Of a DNA stretch of 64,000 bases, positions 48,201-58,945 are shown one piece after another. The position numbers and the translations under genes were made by a program. Numbering within the stretch: the first letter of the stretch is position 1; the number at the start of each line of letters is the position of its first letter. The notes under the pieces are model-generated. The model did not search any database, was not told the origin of the DNA, and worked only from the letters and a program-made list of their open reading frames with translations. The stretch is from Laguncularia racemosa (taxonomy: Eukaryota; Streptophyta; Magnoliopsida; Myrtales; Combretaceae), in NCBI GenBank assembly GCA_037954665.1, contig JBBMOL010000012.1, forward strand, positions 8,804,001 to 8,868,000. Direction: 5' to 3'.

Positions 48201-50350
48201 TTATGGATAAAAGTTGGATGAATTGTAATATGGAATGGACAAGAGGTTAATTTGTCCATGTAGGAAATGCTTAAATGTGTCCTCGCACACTATGAATGTA
48301 ATAAGAGCACACTTGCTTGTTGATGGGATAGATGTAACTTACCGTTGTTAGATATACCATGGTGAGGAGCTGATCATTGAATTGCCAAGGAGAACTTGAG
48401 GTAGGATTCGTCATGAAGAATATGATTTTAGAACATATAGAAGCAAGGGGTTCAATGAGGAAAATGATGACGACATAGATGAACTTGATGAGATGCTAGA
48501 AGATTTAGAGGCATTTATTGACAATTAAGCTAAAGGTCCAACTCCTACGGATGGATTTGATTTCCCACCTAATTTTGTTGATGGGCTAAGAGTTGACTCG
48601 CAACAAGAGCTTTATTTAGGATGTAAGTTATCAAAATTCTCATTTATCGTGAAGCTACTTCACTTAAAAGTATACAACAAGTGGAGTAATAAGTCTTTCG
48701 ATATGCTTCTCCAACTTCTTCATGACGTGATCCCTAATGGAGAGTCTCTTCCTATGTCATACTATCATGTAAACAAGTACTTACGGCGATTGGGCATGGG
48801 TTGCCATATATTCATGCATGCAAATATGACTTGCTTGTTTTGGGGTAGTAACAAGCATCTCACACAATGCCCCACATGTGGTACCTCAAGGTATAAAGTG
48901 TGTGGTGGATCTAGGAAGGGTATTCCTCAAAAGATTTTGCATTACTTTCTTGTGAAACCAAGGTTATAATGCCTTTTCATGAATGCTAAAGTCGCTAAAA
49001 AAATGCATTGGCATAAAGAGGAACATAAAAAACAAGACAATTGTATGGGTCATCCTATAGATGGGCTATCTTGGGTCAATTTTGACATTGAATTCCTTGA
49101 GTTTTCTAAGGACTCTCGCAATGTTAGGTTAGGGCTAGCCAGTGACGACTTCAATCCCTTTGGATCTATGAGCTAATCATACAGCATGTGGCTTGTGGTT
49201 CTACTTACATATATCTTACCACCTTAGATGTGTATGAAGAAAGAGTTCTTGATGATGTCATTGTTAATCCCAAGACCTAAAGCACCAGGGAAGGAGATTG
49301 ATGTCTACTTGCAACCTCTAATTGATGAACTGAAGGATCTTTGGGTTAATGGATTATGGACATATGATGCATATTTGAAGTCTTCTTTCAAAATGCATGT
49401 CGCTTTGTTATGGACCATCAATGACTTTCCTACCTATGGGAACTTGTCTGGTTAGAGTACAAAAGGCTATAGTGCTTATGCAGTATGCAAAGACCAAACA
49501 CTGTCAATAAGGCTTAACAGCAAGATTGGGTATGTTGGTCATAGAATGTGGTTACCGAATGACCATCGGTAGAGACGCAGCTTAAAATTCGATGGAATGC
49601 GTGATAATCGTGAAGCCCCTGAAGAAAATTGTGGTAATGATATACTTCACCAATTACAATCTATAACAGATGTGCCTATGGGAAAGCATCCAGACAAAGT
49701 GAAAAGAATCCATTATGTTGATGGGTTTAATTGGACAAAAAGGTCAATATTCTTTCAGTTGCCATATTGGTCAAAGTTAATGCTTAGGCATAATTTAGAT
49801 GTTATGCATATTGAGAAGAATATTTGTGAGAATGTTCTTAATACAATTCTGGGGGTTGAGGGTAAAATAAAAGGCACCTATAAGGCTCGGCTTGATCTAG
49901 AGGACCTTAGCATTAAAAAGGAATTACATTTGTTAAACCGGCTCGATGGTAAGTATTCCATGCTATGTGCTAGTTATTCATTAAGCACTAGCGAGAGGAG
50001 ATCATTTTGTTAGTTTATAAGGGGAGTTAGATTACCCGATAGTTATGCATCGCATATTGGTCGATGTGTCAATAATTCAAACTCGAAGCTTTTCGGTTTG
50101 AAGAGCCATGATTGTCATGTTTTGCTTGAAAGGCTGTTACCTGTAGGTATTCGTGGCATATCGCCTAAAGAAGTCACCATGGCCATAATCGAGCTTAAAA
50201 CCTTTTTTCAAATGCTTTGTAGACGCATTCTAAATGTTGAAGAGGTACAAAAGATGTAGAGTGATATTGTCACCATACTATGTAATCTAGAGTTGATCTT
50301 TCCCCTTGCTTTTTTTGACATTATGGTGCATTTAGCTATCCCATTGAAAG

Positions 50351-50433
50351 GTATGATATTGGTTTTCATATTCACCAATTGTGTGTTAGTATTATTCTAC
50401 CTTTTGACACTCCATGTAAATTTATGAGTGTAG
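50351..50433 (+). other. Probable intron 1 of the transposase gene (83 bp)
   Basis: GAAAG|GTATGA opens and GTGTAG|GTACCTG closes it. Joining the flanks restores the reading phase between the TNP2 and DUF4218 regions. Confidence 0.6.
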
Positions 50434-50733
50434 GTACCTGGGTTTGTTAAAGAAATTTGTTAGAAATAGAACTTATCCAGAAGGATCCATTACAAAAGCA
50501 TATGTTGTTAACAAGTGCTTAACTTGGTGCTCACTTCACTTACAAGACATTGAAACAACATTTAATCGTCCAGATAGGAATTTTAATTCCTTGGAAGAAG
50601 GTGGTGTTGATGTTTTCACCAACAGAGTTGGTCTCATTTCCCTTCCTACATATGTTGTGTTATCGAACAAGGAGGTTGAAGTCATGACATGGTATATCAT
50701 CAACAACTATCACGAAATTCAGCCTTATTTAGA

Positions 50734-50814
50734 GTAAGTGTGAATAGGAGCATCTCAAATTTTACAATATTGCTATAAATTAATGACTAAACAAAGTTGA
50801 AAACTGTGATGTAG
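50734..50814 (+). other. Probable intron 2 of the transposase gene (81 bp)
   Basis: TTAGA|GTAAGTG opens and GATGTAG|GGAACAT closes it. Joining keeps the frame through a Leu-Glu-Glu-His-Lys stretch. Confidence 0.65.
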
Positions 50815-51884
50815 GGAACATAAGGTCATTTTAAGAGCACAATATGGTGACAACATAGATGAGCACAACAAAAGGGAATTTTATTAATGGTTTATGGATA
50901 AGGTAAACATAATAACATAATGTTTTGTCTAATTGAGAAGTTAACTTTTTCAGATAAGCATTCACTTTTTAATTTGTGGATGGTGCAAATGAGACCATGG
51001 TATGATAGTTCTTATCCAGTGATCAGTGCATTATATGCATTGTCCATAGTACTCGATTCTTGCTACAAGAGATACAACAAGCTAATATATAATGGTGTTC
51101 GATTTCACACATTAGAGTTTGATAGTAGGAAGAAGACTTAAAATAGTGGAGTTCTTGTAGAGGGGAATCATGGGGATGTGCAGGCATCAATAGAATTTTA
51201 TGAGGTTGTAATAGATATATATGGGTTTAGTTACATACGAAATAAGAGAGTGTTCTTATTTAAATGTAAGTGGTGAGACACAGATAGCCGACATCATAAC
51301 GTTAGAGTTGAGAATGGCATTAAAAGTATTAAGGTCACTCATACTTGGTATGTAAATGACCCATATGTGTTAACATCACATGCTAAACATGTATATTACT
51401 TGGAGGACATGAAGTTAGGTGCTGATTGGCGTGTGGTGCAATGTTTTGAGCATTACCATCTTTATAATATGGACTATTTAATTGGTAATGTAATTTTGTT
51501 CACCGATGTGGAGGCTCAATTAGCAGATGAGAGCCTGGATGATCTAGTCGTTGGGGATGGGGGAAGAGGATATGAGCAACATTCAATTGTCGATTGTGAT
51601 GTTGATGTGCTATTAAGAACTAATATGTGTCCTGATACGATCCAAGGAGAATTAGTAGAAAGGACAGTTGAAGCATCTAGTGGAGTGCAGCACAATGTTA
51701 ATATCGAAGCTAATGATGATGAGGATATAGACGAGGCACTCGATGATACACTTGTTGAATATGATACAACTAACAATGATTGTACGAATGAAATTTATTT
51801 TTCTTCTACATAAAATTTATAATGTTGTTTTGATTTTATTCACATATTCATTATCATACATGCTTTTACTATATTTTATAGAAC

Positions 51885-52780
51885 TCTAATGGTAGGGCGA
51901 CGAAGGAAGACCCAAAGAAGGGGAGGAAAGGTTAGTCGTGACACTCGAAACGCAATTAGAGATTTACCATAGTGATGGGGAGGTGTGTGATAATGCTATG
52001 ACAAATGCCTCCATAAATAAATAAAGGGAGCCTACAAATTCGTCCGAAGAACATGCCACACCAAATGCACTCACACAAAATGATGCTTCCACTAATATTG
52101 TAGTTGATGTGTCCATATAGGCCGATGGCATTCCCTTTAACCCTACACCTTCCTCAGGTAATCTACGTAACTATGTACATGAAACTAGAATCAAAGTTTA
52201 GAGTTAACCTCCATTATGATGGACTTGTTTTTCAAATATTTGCACTAGCGGCGAGCTCAATGTCATATATAGGCAAGAGGAGTGTGTATTGGGGACAAGC
52301 ATTAGAGAGAGAAAATAGAAGACGGATGAGTAAAATGGTCATTCAATTCATAACATGTGGTGGTCGTCCATTAACACCAAACCAATCAGCCGATATTGTA
52401 GAATATTGATGTTTTGCTTGCATGTTAAGGATGAATATGTGAGTACTTTATAAATGTCTTACAGCTATCTGAGCTTTCTCAAGCAGTTGCACGGCTTGCT
52501 AGGAATTTTCCAAGTACTTTAGGTAAAAAATCATAAATATGTGATAGTATTTTGTCCCCCACTCTCTCTCTCTTTTAATTAAAAAAGAAGAAGATATAAT
52601 TGTATGCATATGTTGTTTAAAGGTTATATTTTGTGACAGGAACAAAAAATGCACAAGACCTTGTTTATTCACCAAGTACATCTACTAGCGAAGATACATC
52701 AAGTAGTGAAGAAAAATGTGATAGCAAAGATGATGAAAGTAATGAAGATGATGATAAGGACTTATGCGAGAAATAGGATG
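51885..52780 (+). pseudogene. CACTA second-gene region (TNPA position), degenerate
   Basis: Coding-like pieces lie downstream of the transposase. A basic start is near 51,889 (MVGRRRKTQRRGGK), a middle piece has QALERENRRRMSKMV (52,300-52,345), and an acidic end has DDESNEDDDKDLCEK (52,728-52,775). The position and charge pattern fit the second protein of CACTA elements, which binds subterminal repeats. No family signature is clear. Confidence 0.35.
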
Positions 52781-53044
52781 TTAGACGAGTTCATGTAATG
52801 TTTAAGGTTAAACCTATTGAAGTTTGACTTTTTTTCATCTTATGTGGATTTGTTTAGTTAAGGATATTCCTCCCAAGTTTTTTTGATGTGAAAGCATCAT
52901 GTTTATTTCAATATGTGAAAAAAAAATGTGCAGGGTATATATAATTGTATATAACTAAACAGGTGTATATTGACTCATATGAAGATTGTGAATTCAGGTT
53001 GGAATCAATGCCTATTACAATTATTTTGTTTAAACATTTCTAAT

Positions 53045-53750
53045 CTAGCTTTATAATGACATTTAAACATTGCCAATGTACTATTTCACAATGTTTAAAC
53101 GTCACGCATAATTACTTTGTGGCTAAGTCTAAACGTTGCCAATGTAACTCTTTTACTATGGTTAAACGTCACCAATATTACTCAACTACAATGCTTTTTT
53201 TGGTCCACTAAATTTTTTAATTGTGGTTTTACTACGTTTAGACATCGCCTATCATAACTATCAGTTACGTCTAAACGCTGCTAATGGTAGTTTTTTACTA
53301 CATTTAAATGTCGCCAATATTACTCATTTACCGTGCTCTTTGTGTCCATAATTTTTTTTATTGTACAACTACTATGTTTAAACGTCGCCTATTATAACTA
53401 TTAGCAACGTTTAAACATTGCTAATGTTAGTCTTTTACTACGTTTAAACGTCGCCTGTAGTACTGATTTATTGCACTTTTTTTTTTGCCTTTAATTTTTT
53501 AATTGTCATTTTACTACGTTTAAATGTCGTGTATTACTTATTTTTAGCAACGTTTAAACATTGCCCAATATAACACATTTAGCTATGTTTCCACCTTTAG
53601 CGATGTTTATTTTATAAACGTCGCAGATATTTTTTGCGACTGACCTTTGGCGACGTTTATTAGCAACGGTTATTAAATGTGGCCAAATCTTTTTTGCGAC
53701 GTTTATTTCATGTTTAGTGATGTTTATTAAATGTCGTCTAAGATTGAAAT
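53045..53750. repeat. CACTA right subterminal repeat array
   Basis: About 15 copies of a (C/T)GTTTAAACGTCGCC(A/T)AT-type motif, in alternating forms ending GCCAAT, GCTAATG or GCCTAT, lie at roughly 30-40 bp intervals (for example 53,060, 53,093, 53,129, 53,160, 53,238, 53,269, 53,306, 53,373, 53,409, 53,440, 53,518, 53,551). Many contain the palindromic core GTTTAAAC. In En/Spm such motifs bind TNPA-type protein. Binding here is inferred. Confidence 0.85.
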
Positions 53751-53760
53751 TCTTGTAGTG

Positions 53761-54685
53761 ATATTATATAACTTAATTAGCACATTTGACTTGATTGATT
53801 TTGTTGTGTCCTTCAATTTTTGTGTTGCTATCTTTATATAGCCTCTAGGTCTAATGGTCTAATTTGTTTCATTATGAAAACAACTTTCATAAGAAATTAG
53901 CTGTTGTGTGATATTTTCCTTCAAAATAATTCATATGATGACCCTTCCTTTTTCTTTATAAATCATCATAAGGAATGGCCATTTGTGATTAATTATTCAA
54001 ATATTCTCCCATGAATAATTTGTTTAGACTTTCCTTTTTCTTTATGAACTTCATTAGTCAATCTCCATAAATTCGTAAATCTCATCTTCAAATAAAGTTG
54101 AATATTTGAATATAGAATTTGAAATATTTCCTTGTAAATATCTCTCCATATAATCTAGAAATATATTGCACGCAATTCAATTCTTTAAATTTGTGGTAAA
54201 GGCTTTCTAAAACAAACCTCTTTACTATTTTGTCGCTTTCGATTGCTTCTGACTGATGCCGACTATTCTAACTTGGTTTTGACACTAATTTCATGTTCCG
54301 ACTCGGCCGACTAGTTCCGACTTCAAGCTTGCTTTTGGTTTGCTTAAATAAAATAGGCAATAAATCAAACTTTATATTTATTTGACAGATGAATTAATCC
54401 ATAATAATCCTTTATTCCACACATAATAGTTAATCCCTAAAAAAATTAATCTAATTTTAGTGGAATGAAGTCAACTATATTACTCAATATGCTCAATTAG
54501 TGAAGCTAGGCCTTCAATTAATCCAATAAACCAACTTAATCTTCTATATATTAATCTTATCAATTACTTTTTATTTATATATTGAATAAACTCGTTAATA
54601 AATATTTAATACATGTTTTGATATCATCAAAACTTCGAAGACTCGACATTTTACCCCTATTTTGAGGATAACAAAACATTATGCA
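53761..54685 (-). repeat. Copia family-2 LTR, copy C, right half
   Basis: It continues from the CACTA target duplication (ATATTATATAACTT) to a TTTGTTATCCTCAAAAT-type start when read on the minus strand. A second ATGTTTTGATATCATCAAAAC block lies at 54,614. The right end is approximate. Confidence 0.5.
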
Positions 54686-54774
54686 AATAATAATAAAACT
54701 TAAAAAACATTGATTTAAGGATATATGTTTACTTTACCTTTTTTCTCTCCCTTTTTCTATTATCAAAACAAGGG

Positions 54775-54813
<39 letters not shown>

Positions 54814-55740
54814 GGCTACACAATTTTATCAAATTATTAAATATATCATTTTCCTCATGTTAACCATATCATAATAAATATCACAACAATTTTTTGCTTT
54901 TAAAAAAATTGCAATGACACATCATATCAATATAAGAGTTTTAATAAGAGCATAACCTTTTCAATAAAAAAAAATAAAATTGTATGACATGTATATCGTA
55001 ATATTCCAATCTAGATACATGCAAATTACTCATAACAATATACTAAAAATGTGCTTAATTCTGTTTTAGTAAATATCATAATGGTTGTTCCTACTTCTTA
55101 TCATCATGAAGATTTACTATAATGAATCTCACTAAATATGACAGCACACCTTTGGAAGGACAAAATTATATATATCTGTATGAGGATAGTCATAAACTAT
55201 CTACGTGACATTCATATCTGAACTTTTATAACAAATACCTTCTTAGAAAACACGGTAGCACATGTAAGTATTTATTATCCTATTATACTATAAATATTCA
55301 ACCATCACAATAAATTCTTTCATCAATGAAGAATATACCATATTAGCAATAAAAAGGATGCATATAATTTATATCAATCAAGCATTTATTAAAAGATTTA
55401 TCTATCCCAAATAATTAAATGTCTACTGTTTATCATGGAAAACATTTAATTAATGAAAATTTTCTTTCCCATATCTTTTGTTAAACTTTTAATAACCTTT
55501 TCTTTTCTCCCCTTTTAGAATTGTCCTTTTTTTTTTTTAAAGAAAATCTCCCCCTCAATATGATATGATTTTATATCAATTGAAATAGAATAGCTAATGT
55601 ATATATGAAAAGCTAATAAATAAGAAGGATTAGAATAAAATTATCAAATCATAAACTACTTTGGTCGAAGCTTTCTAGATTCTCTAATTATGTTTTGCCT
55701 CAAATACCTACAATCTCTTAAAAAAATTATCTGTTTTTTA
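54686..55740 (-). other. Copia internal region after deletion of pol
   Basis: AT-rich, without protease, integrase, RT or RNase H motifs. A TA run lies at 54,779-54,811. On the minus strand GAGGGGGAGATTTTC near 55,550 and AAAAAGGGAGAGAAAAAAGG near 54,745 are purine tracts fit for plus-strand priming. Confidence 0.45.
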
Positions 55741-57150
55741 GAACCCAAACAAGCTTGGGTCCTTTGAAATTTATGCTCATAATCTTCTCATTGTTAACTT
55801 GATTTTTTATGAGCTTGTAATTTTTATAAAAATAATATTTTTTTATGGGTCCTATTTTGTTACAAAAGAAACACATAAGAAGTTTGATGAACTTATCTAT
55901 TATTTGTAACGTTGTACCTTATTTGATAATGCTTCATTGTTAACACGCAATACTTTATTATCATTTTTCAAAATATCATTTTCATTTACTAAAACTAAAT
56001 TTGTTTGATTCTAAGTTTTCTTTTCATTTTTTAATGCCTTATTCTAATTTTCAAGTTTTGTGATGTTTATTTTAGATTTTGAAAGAGCATCAAAAAGTTT
56101 TTGCATTTCAATATACACATCATCAGGTTCCACATTGCAACTATTAGAGTTAGAATATACCTCTAAGTTTGCCATCAAACACATGTTGCCTTTTTTTTTT
56201 TTTTTTCATTTGCTTCCAGATCCTTTTTTTCATTTTCCTACTCATCCAAATCACTTTAGGTGGCCATCAAAGTCTTGTATTTCTTCTTTTTATATTTTTC
56301 TAACTTCATGGCAAGCATGGGATACTCATATTTGATGTGTCTTGTTTTTTTGCATTCGTAGCACATAAAACTCTTCTTTTCTTTATAATGTTTACTTGCA
56401 TCATTTTTATTACTATTATAATTTTTGTAGTTAAATGATCCCTTACCTCGCCACTTGAAAATCCTTTTAAACATCAAGCCAATGATTTAAGATCATCCTC
56501 CTTGTCACTGGATTTAACATCAGTAGCTTCTTTAACCTCTCTTGCTTTGAAGGCTATTGTCTTATTCTTGTTTTCATTGCCTTTGGCTTGGAGCAAATCC
56601 ACCTCATAAGCCATCAATTTGCTCTTTAGTTGATTGAGTGTAAGCTTATTCATGTCATATGACTCTTCTATAGTTGCCTTCTTTGGAGTCTTAGCTTTTG
56701 ACAATATCCACAGCATTTTTTGTACCTGATATGCATAAGTTATTTTCTTGCCAAGAGATTTTATTTCATCAAGTTGAACTCAAAAGAGTTCATATTGTTG
56801 CATTAAGGTGTCCATTATACTCTCCTTGATAGTATTTGTTCCTTTATGAGTTTCTTCAAGTGTATCCAATATTTCTTTTACTGTATTATATAGAGAAATT
56901 AGATAAAATTCCAAAGGAGCAATAGTAGAAGGTAAAAGACTCTTAGCATTGAAATTCTCTTTAACTTTCTTCTCATTAATGTAACTTGTGATAGGATCCT
57001 TGGTTTTAATGTTGCCATTTTTCAATAATTTCCCATGCTTGATAGTTTGTTGCCTTGATTAATGTCTCCATCTTATATTTCCAATAAGAAAATCAAACTA
57101 TGGTAAACCATTAAATTATTCGCCATTGATCTTTAAACTTGAAAAGTAGC
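55741..57150 (-). pseudogene. Copia family-2 gag, disrupted
   Basis: Read leftwards, a start region at 57,115-57,000 comes first, then a gag core with INEKKVKENFNAKSLLPS and DTLEETHKGTNTIKESIMD (57,000-56,790). Next is NKLTLNQLKSKLMAYEVDL (56,650-56,600), and then a basic segment with a knuckle that lacks its last Cys (CYECKKTRHIKYEYP). A long Asn/Lys-rich coiled-coil-like tail follows to about 55,900. A FKGPK-like piece near 55,755 is of the kind that precedes protease in relatives. Stops and frameshifts occur between 56,720 and 56,780 and after 56,250. Gag would form the virus-like particle core; this copy is dead. Confidence 0.75.
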
Positions 57151-57156
57151 AAGTTA

Positions 57157-57168
57157 AGCTCTAATACC
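57157..57168 (-). promoter_or_regulatory. Primer binding site of the minus-strand copia element
   Basis: The plus strand reads GCTCTAATACCA, the complement of TGGTATTAGAGC, an initiator Met tRNA type PBS. It sits next to the LTR edge (TGTTGG at 57,172) and fixes the element's direction. Confidence 0.85.
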
Positions 57169-57171
57169 AAT

Positions 57172-57665
57172 TGTTGGTCGCAATCAAGAGAGGGGTGAAT
57201 TAATTGCTTAGTATTAATTTTTTTTTTTTGTAAACAATCCCATTTTGATTACTAAATTAGCAGATAATAAAATTACAATACCGTAAATAAATTGCGTATA
57301 AAATAAATAAAGTAAAGATAAGAAGACTAGGCAAATCAATTTGTAGTGGTTTTACCTTATATGTTAGTACACTCTTATACCTCAACTTTCTAAGAACTCG
57401 ATTATATTCATTAGTATTGCTCCACTATAATAAATCAAAATCCTTTTAAAGTAACATGAGTCCGCTACCACCTTGGTACAATTGCTCATTGCTCTACTTA
57501 TCTAGCTCTTCACAAGCTATTTATAGATCTATAGTGACCTTACTCTCAATACAAAAAAAATCTTTCACATAATAAAAACCAAATCTAAGGAAAACAAAAT
57601 AAAGATCCTCTCAAATTTGCTCATAAATAAAAATATTATATAACTTCACTAGCATATTCTAAGCC
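57172..57665 (-). repeat. Copia family-2 5' LTR (copy D), truncated; CACTA empty site
   Basis: It starts TGTTGGTCGCAATCAAGAG next to the PBS. Similarity to copy C ends at about 57,665. It contains the undisrupted equivalent (57,629-57,646) of the CACTA insertion point. Confidence 0.8.
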
Positions 57666-57794
57666 CAATCTTAGAGAGGAATTGTATTTATACCTCTCCA
57701 TTAGTGGGTGCGCCCTCTCTTTCATCCTGGTTTCAGTGGATGAGAGGGAGCATTACCTAGTTTATTAAATCTACCATATATTGTAAGGCTCTAA

Positions 57795-58945
57795 AGTCAA
57801 GTACTCAAAGGTCAAGAAGTTTACCTTGGCAATTGTAATCTTAGCTAGGAAACTCTAACATTACTTTGAGGCACATCAAGTGGTAGTCCTCATTGACCAA
57901 CCATTAAAGCAAATCTTACAAAAGCTTGACGCATTGGGGCAAATGGTTAAGTATGCCTTAGAGCTTAGCATATCGACTATGTGATGTGATCATGGCATAG
58001 GTCTTAGCTGAATTTTCCACATAATCAACCTTAGAAGAAGAGGTACCAACCAATGATGAAAAACTAGTTTAGACCTTCCAAGTTGATGGCTCATCCACTC
58101 GAGGGGAGAGTGTAGTTAGACTTGTGTTACAAGGACCACGTGATGTTGAAGTCCAATACATGTTGTAGTTTGGGTTCCTAGCCAATCATAAGAGGCTAAA
58201 TATGAAGCTCTCATTGTAGGCTTGGAGATGGCAAAGGACATTGGAGTAGAAAAAGTCGAAATCTTCTTTGACTTGCAGCTAATTGTCTAATAGTTAAAAG
58301 GAGAGTACATTGTCAAGGATGAAGGCATGGCTAAATATCTTAATCTTGTAAAAGCCCTCTATTCGGACTTCTTAGCATGGAATATTACTAAGATCCCTTG
58401 AATAGAAAACTCTAAGGCAGATAGCCTCTCAAAGTTAACCTTAACAAGCCTCTTCAACTTGGATAAGTGAGGATTCATTGAATACCTACTAGAAAAGAGA
58501 ATAGACAAGTCTTGACAAGAATGCCTTGTTAGCGAGACATAACCCACTCCCTAGCCATGTTGGATAAACCCCACCATTGCTTACTTAAGAGACGGTATAT
58601 TACCTAAAGAAATGAAGAAGATAGAAAAATTAATGTACAGAGCCACCCAATACACTCTAACAGATGGGCAGCCTGCATGTGGTAGCATACCAGTAGTGAG
58701 TAGCCAAGTATTATGATAAGAAGGTTAAACACAAAGTTTTTTGACTTGATGACTTGGTTGCCAAAAGCTTAAAGCCATAGGTTTGAGGGAAGATTAAGGC
58801 AAGTTAGCTCCAAATTGGGAAGACCTGGTTAAGGTCAAAGAAGTAGTTGGCTATGGGGCATACAAGTTAAAGAGGCTTAATTGACATCTAATACCAAGAA
58901 TTTGGAATGTGGATAACCTTATGCTATATTATGAATAGTTTTTAG
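57795..58945 (+). pseudogene. Ty3/gypsy Tat-type relic: two RNase H domains, integrase ends, core lost
   Basis: The first RNase H end reads SKVKKFTLAIVILARKL, VVLIDQPLKQILQKLDALG and MVKYALELS (57,795-57,990). A second, archaeal-type RNase H follows with FQVDGSSTRGES, EAKYEALIVGLEMAKDIGV, LKGEYIVKDEGMAKYL and ADSLSKL (58,075-58,440). The start of integrase (INPTIAYLRDGILP) is at about 58,560. The GPY/F-like integrase end (AKYYDKKVKHKVF, then YGAYKLKRLN) is at 58,705-58,900. The zinc and catalytic core of integrase is missing, an internal deletion near 58,680. The dual RNase H is characteristic of the Tat lineage. Many stops occur. Confidence 0.8.

Larger units (their letters stand above)
48203..51813 (+). 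pseudogene. CACTA TNP2-type transposase, intron-containing, several stops
   Basis: It starts MDKSWMN, the usual start of the transposase-associated domain. The TNP2 (Transposase_21) region keeps one frame from 48,649 to 50,013, with CPTCGTSRYK, RNVRLGLASDDFNPFGSMS, LQPLIDELKDLW, LLWTINDFPTYGNLSG and HNLDVMHIEKNICENVL. DUF4218 follows (RNRTYPEGSITKAYVVNKC). DUF4216 is at 51,140-51,480 (YVNDPYVLTSHAKHVYYLED). The tail is acidic (51,486-51,813). Stops (for example near 49,174, 49,225, 49,453, 49,570 and 51,138) break it. Two introns fit the frame: 50,351-50,433 (splits the Arg of a YPIERYLG-like stretch) and 50,734-50,814 (splits a Glu of LEEHK). In active elements the protein cuts DNA at the TIRs. 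Confidence 0.9.
43758..53760 (+). mobile_element. CACTA (En/Spm) transposon, 10,003 bp
   Basis: The left end reads CACTATAGGAATTTC and the complement of the right end reads CACTACAAGAATTTC (13 of 15 match). The 3-bp target duplication ATA is exact (43,755-43,757 and 53,761-53,763). The element carries a TNP2-type transposase gene on the plus strand and dense subterminal repeats at the right end. The uninterrupted LTR sequence AAAAATATTATATAACTT at 57,629-57,646 shows the state before insertion. Internal stops make it non-autonomous. Confidence 0.95.
43286..57665 (-). mobile_element. Copia family-2 element: two LTRs, gag, pol deleted; hosts the CACTA insertion
   Basis: From right to left on the minus strand the parts are a 5' LTR (57,665-57,172), a PBS (57,168-57,157), gag (57,150 to about 55,740), a short purine-rich tract (GAGGGGGAGA near 55,550), and a 3' LTR (about 54,685-53,761 and 43,757-43,286, interrupted by CACTA). 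Nothing resembling pol remains between the end of gag and the purine tract. The two LTRs are about 80 % alike, so the insertion is old. The right LTR is truncated at about 57,665. Confidence 0.6.

Noticed and set aside
50905..50953. A third transposase intron with GT...AG ends
   Set aside because: At 49 bp it would be shorter than usual plant introns, and the frame around it is already damaged, so it is not listed.
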